DNA from: Melampsora larici-populina 98AG31 | Lineage: Eukaryota > Basidiomycota > Pucciniomycetes > Pucciniales > Melampsoraceae | Direction: 5' to 3' | DNA: 12,249 nt | Assembly (NCBI RefSeq): GCF_000204055.1 | Contig: NW_006768914.1 | Coordinates: 5,138 to 17,386, forward strand | In this document: piece by piece, positions 6,825 to 12,249 of the stretch | Layout: every line of letters begins with the position of its first letter | How positions within the stretch are numbered: position 1 is the first letter of the stretch | The notes under the pieces: model-generated | The model's input: only the letters and a program-made list of their open reading frames with translations | What the model was told of the DNA's origin: nothing | Database searches by the model: none | Program-made: the position numbers and the translations under genes

Positions 6825-8387
6825 CTTTCTAATTAGCTATGAAATACATTAGCTACTCGCGCAACACTTTCTGTTCTTCTTTTCCAGACCCATAATGTTA
6901 TTCTGAAATATGTATGTTATAAATGAAGTTGATGTGTTGTGCATCACAGCTGCAATCAAAGTCAGTCATGAATTCTGCCATTGATGCCAAAATATTAAAA
7001 GAGCATTCTAGCTTTGCTTTGTGCACGATGATACACTTCCTAAACAGCTGAAGATTAAGCTAACTGAACTTGAGTACTATACCTCGAAACTGTTAATCTT
7101 AGGCCTTAAGGGTGACGGTTTACAGTGAAGGCATTAGGGTTAGGGCTGAAGATATTTCACAAGACACACCCGCTAGGAGTAAGCACCCCTCCTTACAAGC
7201 CCCACTTCTCGTTTTCAGTAGTTCGAAACTTTGCACAAATATACTCACCACGACGCTTGCGTCATTCTCCATCTCGCGACATCCGACAACTCAACATTCA
7301 AAGCCAAATCACCTCCTTCTTTCCGAGATCCCGGAAAATATCAATTGACATTACGACGAATCCTAACCTTCAGGTATAGCTGCGTAAGTATAATCGAAAT
7401 TACCCGCACTCAGTATTCTTCAACACTCACCACTTTATTTGTTTTAATTTAAGACCATTTGTGCATTGTCCAAAATCAAAACTGTAGACATCGTTACTGA
7501 CACCAAACTATGCATGATCACTCAACAATTATTCGCCTTCGCTTAGCAGCAAATACAATCTACCCACGAGAAAGACTCATTCAATCTGAGTTTCCCGAAT
7601 TTCTTTTCAACACAGTTCAAGAAAGAATTACCAGACCATCGAGGACATATATCTGTTTCAATACAACGATCTCAATCCTAAATATGCATATAATCATACA
7701 AATGTAAGTCAATTAAGCATCGAGTAATTATCCAAACACTAACATTTACAAAATGAAATTTGAAAGTTAGATTCATCGGCATTTGCAATTTTAATAAGAA
7801 CCTCCACCGATTCGAAATATATTCACCATCATCCACATCTACCAAATTAGGTATATATATATACATTTAATAAGCGACAGTGAAGCTGATGTCACCATTC
7901 ATTGATCTTATTATCACCCAAAGACACGACTTCAGGGCGATCCCGCGTTGATCTTACAACTACATCATTGCATTAGAAACGAGAGGTTAATCATCCGAGC
8001 CACATTCAGCAAATCATTATAGGATATCATTAGTTATGCACTAAATTCATCATCACGCTCAACTCTGGAATTCACTCAAAAGCACCTGAAAGAACTACTA
8101 TATATAAGTGCACGGTACAAACAATAATAACGATTGTTTCAGCTCCCCACGAACAACTACTATTATTCAATCATTCAATCTAATTGACCATCTGCAAACG
8201 TCAAGTCAATTTGCAAAATTATTTATAGTACAACGATTACTTCCACATACTCTTCGCAGTTATTTATATTGAAGGTAACGTGCAGTAATGTTGCTTTCTG
8301 CTTTCTATAGTAATTATTAACAGATCTTGGTTTTTATTTATTAAGTTAATTCAGAGCAAGTGGTTTCCTTGGTACTATTAATCTTGG
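6825..8387. other. C-rich/G-poor stretch without a supportable gene
   Basis: Several short plus-strand frames overlap (7112-7452 in all three frames, and 7510-7703 ending at a GTAAGT). None has a recognisable motif, and I could not chain them through splice sites. The last 290 bases would be the upstream region of the gene at 8388. Two TTAGGG units at 7134-7145 are too few to mean a telomeric tract. Confidence 0.4.
8099..8108 (+). promoter_or_regulatory. Candidate TATA box for the gene at 8388
   Basis: TATATATAAG lies about 290 bp upstream of the start codon. A transcription start near 8130-8140 would leave a 5' leader of about 250 bases, which could itself contain an intron. Position and sequence are suggestive only, because the region is AT-rich. 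Confidence 0.3.
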
Positions 8388-9656
8388 ATGGCTGATCCCG
8401 CCGAATCGACGACTCACGGTTTATACCTAACTGGAAACTTCAAAATTGAGAAAAAGGTACTTCAAAAGCCTCAATGGGACTAATTCCTTCTACTAACATT
8501 GAACTCATCTGCTTAAACCAGATTTCGCCAGAAAATGGGTGGCGAGCAGAGTACAGAACTTACGTTACCTCTATTAGCGGTGGTGGTGCTCATCGCGACC
8601 GCCTAATGAGCTACGAAATTGAGCTCCGAGGATTCAGCCAGGCTCAATTTAAGCTCGAGGCGGGCAACATCTATTTCCTTAGGGGATGTTTCTTTCCCAC
8701 CAACACAGATGAGACTAACAAAGACGTACTATATTTTGAAGCCTCCGATAGAGTATTAATTAGTCCCTCCCAAAGCTTTAGCGGTAGCTTAATCAACTCA
8801 ATTGCTGTTACCGGAGTTGGGATCGTTACTGCTATTGAGAGTTTCCGCGAGCCTATTACTAATGGCTGCCTACCTAATCCAGCGGATGGAGAGAAAATGG
8901 TCACCATTGTCACAGTCTTACATTCGGATTATCACCCAATTGTAAGAACATCCATTTTATTATTTCAATCCATGGCTGATACTTGCTCATTTGTAGGCAA
9001 AAAAACCCAAGCAATTCACCGTTCAATATCGCATTCCACCCACTCGTAATTTAGCTGGAACTCCAAAAATTTTGCAAGTTGGGCGCGAGTACCAGTTTCA
9101 TGGTTTTTTGAAAGATTTTGACGAAAAGACTTTTGTCTACATAGTAATTGTAAGTTATTTCCGTATTTATGCAATTGTACGAGAGACTCCGCTGACTCAA
9201 TGCATGCAGGCGAGCAAAGTTTCACCGACTACGGGAGGCAAGGAATACGATGTCGGAGTCAAGTCTAATGGATCAGCGAAAGAAGATGTAAAACCTCTGT
9301 TGTCACAAAACAAACCTGTAAAGTAAGTTGCTTCCAACTTTTGAACCTAAATATTATATACTAATAGACACCCCTTAACCAGATTCCAACCACGAGCTTT
9401 GAATGCACAATTCAAATCGCCAGTTATAAATACTGATTCTGAAACAACTCCGAACCTTCGATTCCCGCCGTCGGATTTCGGCCCTTCTTCTTTCTCGCCT
9501 GCGTCTACCCAACCTGGGGCTGGGCCTTCAGAGAGCTCTCCGGACACGGGTAACTCATCCACAGTTCCGACTCCGCCCACGAAGAAACGAAGTCGTGTTG
9601 CTCCAAAGCGCGGAAACAAGAAGGGAAAAACTCTTGATTTGACTTCAGCAGAATAA
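8388..9656 (+). CDS. Five-exon gene, 342 aa, beta-rich protein with basic tail (possible OB-fold-like accessory protein)
   Basis: Exons are 8388-8456, 8522-8941, 8997-9149, 9210-9322 and 9383-9656. All four introns (65, 55, 60 and 60 bp) are GT...AG and keep the frame; intron 1 has TACTAAC at 8491. The ATG at 8388 starts MADPAESTTHGLYL. Residues of about 20-110 and 115-210 are alternating hydrophobic/polar strands, as in small beta-barrels. The second half contains MVTIVTVLHSDYHP, then QFTVQYRIPP, then LQVGREYQFHGFLKDFD. The tail (about 255-342) is Pro/Ser-rich and ends in a basic run, KKRSRVAPKRGNKKGK, suiting nuclear entry or DNA binding. I recall similar uncharacterised proteins from rust fungi but cannot name a family. 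An OB-fold or RPA-like role is inference from strand pattern, basic tail and the Helitron gene downstream on the same strand; some Helitrons carry RPA-like genes. The exons show no stop or shift, so the gene may be intact. Confidence 0.8.
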
Positions 9657-11011
9657 TTTACCTATATTCGATCTTGAGGGTAAGCACTTCCATCGTTAGT
9701 GAGTATCTCTACTACTATTATACTAATATCAACCATGTGTACCGTTATAGATTAAAAAACCAGCAGTATGAATTGTGAATTCTTCAATTCAAGTCATTGT
9801 TCTTTTTCCACGCATCACCAAATTATTTTAAAACATATATTAAGCTCTTTTACGAATTATGATGTTATTGTTTCATGCACTTTTGAAAATACTAAAATTG
9901 TTATGCAATTGCTTTTTGAATTTCAACTGCTTACAAAATGACATTAAGAGACGTTGTACTATCTTTTTAGATCTTTTAGTAATTCATATACAACTTGATG
10001 CATTATTAACTAATCACCATCTATGTCCTCGATGTAGTGAGCAAATAAATAACAATTTTGAGCATACAAATCGAGTATTGGAGGACAACTAGACTAACCT
10101 ATATTGATGTTTGGGTAATAAGGGCAGTACTTATTTCCTATCCTGTGACTAAGATTTGCGAAACAATACTTATATATGCCCTAGCAATGTTTCGACTTTA
10201 TTATTGAGGAACTAAATCGCATAATTTGTCAACAGTTGTATTCATACACTGAAGACCAAATTAATTGTCAAATCATTAAGCTCAGTCCAAATTCAAGTGG
10301 CTCAAAAATAAGTTAAGAAACATCAAGACTCGATCCACACATCAAATTCTGCGAGCAATTATTATTGTACAAGGCAATGTAACGCAGAAATCTTCTGCCC
10401 AATATTGTTAAATTTACTTAACCAAATAAGTGAGATCTCATTTAGGGAGGTAATTTCGGTAACTTCGCACGGACGTGACATTGCTTAAGAAATATTTTGT
10501 CCCCAGTTTGATAATTAGGTGACTCTACGATACTCACAATCAAGTCTTAAAAGACTACAACAAATCATTGATTAAAGCAATATGTGTATCAACCATGAAG
10601 TTGAATTACGTCATTGTGCTGGAATATTAGTAAAAAGGTGAGCTTTCAGTATTTGAATCTCAGCTCAAATAATTCTCTGTCAAAACCCAAACGAGAAACT
10701 TCACTTAAAGTAGTTCATAGCAACAGTATCACCTCTAAGGCCAACCTGCTAGAGTGATCCGTTATCTCGAAACGTTTGGATATTCAGTTCGCAAGTATTT
10801 AGTAATACGAATTACCACAAATCAACTGTCAACATTATATACGTTGATTTATCATAGTAACCAACCCTTTGGAACGAAACATTAAAGGTAAGAAGTAAAT
10901 TACTAAATTAACTCGCACTGTTCCGCTTATGGAATTAATTCTGAACTGTATAGCATGTAGAAGGGATTGCTAATTTTCCAATTTCTTCTGCTCGGAATCC
11001 AAAGTTGTATC
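9657..11011. other. 1.35-kb AT-rich spacer between the two plus-strand genes
   Basis: I see no supportable gene here. A 77-codon frame at 9859-10092 (with one CxxC) has no recognised motif and a composition typical of AT-rich spacer. No hairpin with a CTRR end (a Helitron 3' terminus) was found between the two genes, so nothing here separates them into different elements. Confidence 0.4.
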
Positions 11012-11411
11012 ATGCCCAATTACCGTCCTCGAAGGGGACTCGCAATTCAATCCGAACCGTTGGGTAGCGAAATTAACCTCCGCACACGCTTCAGTAACGA
11101 AATCCCGCACAACATAGGTCGCGCAACAGACCGGTGTTCTGGATGTGGCGCACTGAGATGGGTTATTGAAAGAACATTCAGAGATCGGAATCTGTTAAGC
11201 TCAACTTACGGGAATTGCTGTCAGCATGGCCAGGTCGAAGTCCCAATGCGGTACTTTGCGGACGATGTCGAGCAGGAAATTCCACCATTTTACTATGTGT
11301 TACTGACAGCGCAGGATCCAGGTTAGTAATGTATCTAAATTTAGTCCTATACTGCAGAATCCTAATTCAAAAGTTAGTTTCAGTACAATTTAGATCTGAT
11401 ATACAAAAATA
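11012..11411 (+). CDS. Helitron Rep/helicase, N-terminal part, cut off by a MULE insertion
   Basis: Helitron proteins nick and unwind DNA for rolling-circle transposition. Exon 1 (11012-11321) begins MPNYRPRRGLAIQ and holds the N-terminal finger seen in fungal and plant Helitron helicases: CSGCGALRW at residues 42-50 (C42, C45), a conserved Glu at 53, then CCQHGQVEVP at 69-78 (C69, C70, H72). Intron 11322-11383 (62 bp, GTTAGT...TTTCAG, with CTAAT inside) is required, because the unspliced frame stops at TAG. Exon 2 (11384 on) reads VQFRSDIQK followed by the first two bases of a probable Tyr codon, matching the region that precedes the Helitron YNSA-type motif. It then runs into the C-rich MULE end at about 11412. 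The Rep HUH motif and SF1 helicase would lie beyond the insertion. Reading on without the MULE gives an immediate stop, so the gene is broken here. Upstream frame extends to a TTG at 10967, but the ATG at 11012 is the better start. Confidence 0.8.
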
Positions 11412-11423
11412 GGATCCCGGTAT

Positions 11424-11460
11424 CCCCACCACCCCCCCCTAGTAACCCCACCACCCCCCT
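11424..11460. repeat. C-rich tandem repeat in the MULE terminus; G-quadruplex motif on the minus strand
   Basis: CCCCACCACCCCCCCCT (11424-11440) is repeated as CCCCACCACCCCCCT (11446-11460) with AGTAA between. The minus strand therefore has G-runs of 6, 4, 8 and 4 separated by TGGT, a TTACTA spacer and TGGT, which meets the usual quadruplex pattern. It may be part of the terminal repeat. Confidence 0.7.
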
Positions 11461-11668
11461 CCCATTCACAGCTAGTGAAAGGCTTAGTGCCTGGTGACAC
11501 ATGTCGTGACAGTGCCAGATTGAACCACGCTCCCATCTTTGTAATTTTTGAAGTTCACCCAAAAAGCTTCAGCTCTATCCAACTTTTTCCCAGCTCCATA
11601 TCATCCAACTCCACAGCTCACAACTTCAAAACTCTTGTCATCATCTAACAACACACCACACCTCAAAA

Positions 11669-12249
11669 ATGGATTTTGGCGAAGTTATATACCCATCCTT
11701 ACAAGAAGCTGAAGATGCACTGCGGAACTATGCCAAAGGATCAGGCTACTGGTTGAAAATCACCCGCACCTGTTCTGATAAACATAAGAGACAAAAGAAA
11801 CGAGTCTTTGCCTGTTCTCATGGCGGAACACCTCAGCAAGTCGTCAGTGCAGTTCGATCCACCTCAACTCAACTTCTGGGATGCAATTGGTCTGCTACAA
11901 TTCGACGTGTGGAAATCACTCATCAGTGGAAGATTGAATTTAAAAATGATCAGCACAACAATCATGAACCTTCTACAAACCTTGCTGAGATACCAGCTTC
12001 ACGTAAACTTGCACCAGAACAGCACAACTTTGTTATTAACCTTGCAAATGCAGGTGTTCCTCCACGACTCATTCTACGCACCTTGAAGGCATCCGATCCC
12101 ACTAACTTGTCAACCAGCCAGGACATCTACAACATGATCAAGAAACAAAAACTTTTGGATCTCAATGGACGCACTCCACTTGAAGCTTTGATAGACAACC
12201 TCAAGGCAAATGATGTGTTCCATACCTATGAACTGGATTCTAATCACCG
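11669..12249 (+). CDS. MULE transposase with FAR1-type DNA-binding domain, N-terminal 193 residues
   Basis: The frame is open from ATG at 11669 (MDFGEVIYPSLQEAEDAL) to the end of the window. The first 105 residues follow the FAR1/WRKY-GCM1 zinc-binding layout: FACSHGG (C49), then GCNWSATIRR (C72, W73), then HQWKIEFKNDQHNNHE with H96 and H99 as the HxxH/HNH part. Residues of about 110-193 contain the linker seen before the MULE DDE domain (LILRTLKAS; QDIYNMIKKQK; NGRTPLEALIDNL). The DDE catalytic residues lie past the window. The protein binds the element ends and, through the DDE domain, cuts and rejoins them in the nucleus. No stop or frameshift is seen, so the copy may be young. The start suits the family, with the FAR1 domain beginning about 15 residues in. 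A spliced upstream exon is possible but not needed. Confidence 0.85.
   Translation, partial: MDFGEVIYPSLQEAEDALRNYAKGSGYWLKITRTCSDKHKRQKKRVFACSHGGTPQQVVSAVRSTSTQLLGCNWSATIRRVEITHQWKIEFKNDQHNNHEPSTNLAEIPASRKLAPEQHNFVINLANAGVPPRLILRTLKASDPTNLSTSQDIYNMIKKQKLLDLNGRTPLEALIDNLKANDVFHTYELDSNH

Larger units (their letters stand above)
11412..12249 (+). mobile_element. MULE (Mutator-like element), left part, inserted in the Helitron gene
   Basis: The boundary is set by the point where Helitron coding sequence stops matching and a GC-rich terminus starts (GGATCCCGGTATCCCC). Two copies of CCCCACCACCCCCC(CC)T follow. A FAR1-type transposase gene begins 257 bp inside. The right end is outside the window, so neither the inverted repeat partner nor the 8-10 bp target duplication can be checked. 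The duplication should be the last 8-10 bases before 11412. Confidence 0.65.

Noticed and set aside
7134..7145. TTAGGGTTAGGG, telomere-like
   Set aside because: Only two units occur, in the middle of unique sequence; this is expected by chance and is not a telomeric tract.
7112..7452. Three overlapping plus-strand ORFs
   Set aside because: All three frames are open together in G-poor sequence and none shows a domain or a consistent splice chain.
8474..9049. Continuous 191-codon ORF as the gene itself
   Set aside because: Its start lies in intron 1 and its end in exon 3 read out of frame; the five-exon model explains the same sequence better.
9347..9619. Minus-strand ORF of 90 codons
   Set aside because: It is the antisense shadow of exon 5 of the 8388-9656 gene.
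9859..10092. 77-codon plus-strand ORF with a CxxC
   Set aside because: There is no second zinc ligand pair, no domain, and an AT-rich spacer composition.
11215..11412. 65-codon ORF overlapping the Helitron exon
   Set aside because: It is in another frame; the Helitron finger motif and intron define the real frame.
11808..12086. 92-codon plus-strand ORF inside the MULE gene
   Set aside because: It is a shadow frame of the FAR1-type transposase, which is open throughout.
1..12249. CRISPR arrays, tRNA and rRNA genes
   Set aside because: No regularly spaced repeats, cloverleaf or rRNA-like conserved blocks were seen on either strand.

Overview
The window looks like a transposon-rich stretch of a nuclear fungal genome, most likely a rust fungus (Pucciniales). 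The pointers are short introns of about 55 to 95 bp with GTAAG-type donors and a TACTAAC branch site, moderate to low GC, a Copia-type RNase H close to what I remember of rust Copia elements, and a fungal-style Helitron and MULE/FAR1 transposase lying together. The organism call is inference, and no ordinary housekeeping gene is recognisable.

Layout. Positions 1-1060 carry no secure gene, only a doubtful 172-codon minus-strand ORF and small repeats. 1061-1532 is a non-autonomous Tc1/mariner-type element (30-bp terminal inverted repeats, TA flanks). 1607-2909 is a decayed Copia polyprotein tail (end of reverse transcriptase plus RNase H, with stops and frameshifts) followed by a polypurine tract (2932-2940) and a 3' LTR starting at 2941. 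A 379-bp PIF/Harbinger-type foldback MITE (1844-2222, TTA duplication) sits inside the Copia coding region. In or next to the LTR, 3181-3674 is a tandem duplication whose second copy is the first copy with two introns exactly removed. 3793-4144 is a decayed two-exon coding fragment of unknown identity.

At 4749-4763 there is a second TTA+GGGCCCGTTCGG terminus of the Harbinger type, with no partner end visible in the window. Minus-strand ORFs run towards it, and one may carry a weak Myb/SANT-like segment. A 140-bp MITE with CACTG ends (5030-5169) lies between those ORFs. 5170-8387 is C-rich and G-poor on the plus strand where counted, and holds a possible two-exon ORF (5848-6824) but nothing identifiable.

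The best gene is at 8388-9656, plus strand: five exons, four clean introns, 342 residues, two beta-rich halves and a basic tail. Its function is not established; an OB-fold-like DNA-binding accessory protein is my working guess. About 1.35 kb downstream on the same strand, 11012-11411 is the start of a Helitron Rep/helicase gene (cysteine/histidine finger, one intron). It is cut off at about 11411 by a MULE, whose C-rich terminus is at 11412-11460 and whose FAR1-type transposase gene (11669 onwards) is open to the window edge.

The picture is therefore of nested elements: a MITE in Copia, a MITE between decayed Harbinger-like ORFs, and a MULE in a Helitron. The least expected items are the spliced tandem copy at 3511-3674 and the multi-exon gene next to the Helitron gene, which may be its cargo or an accessory gene.
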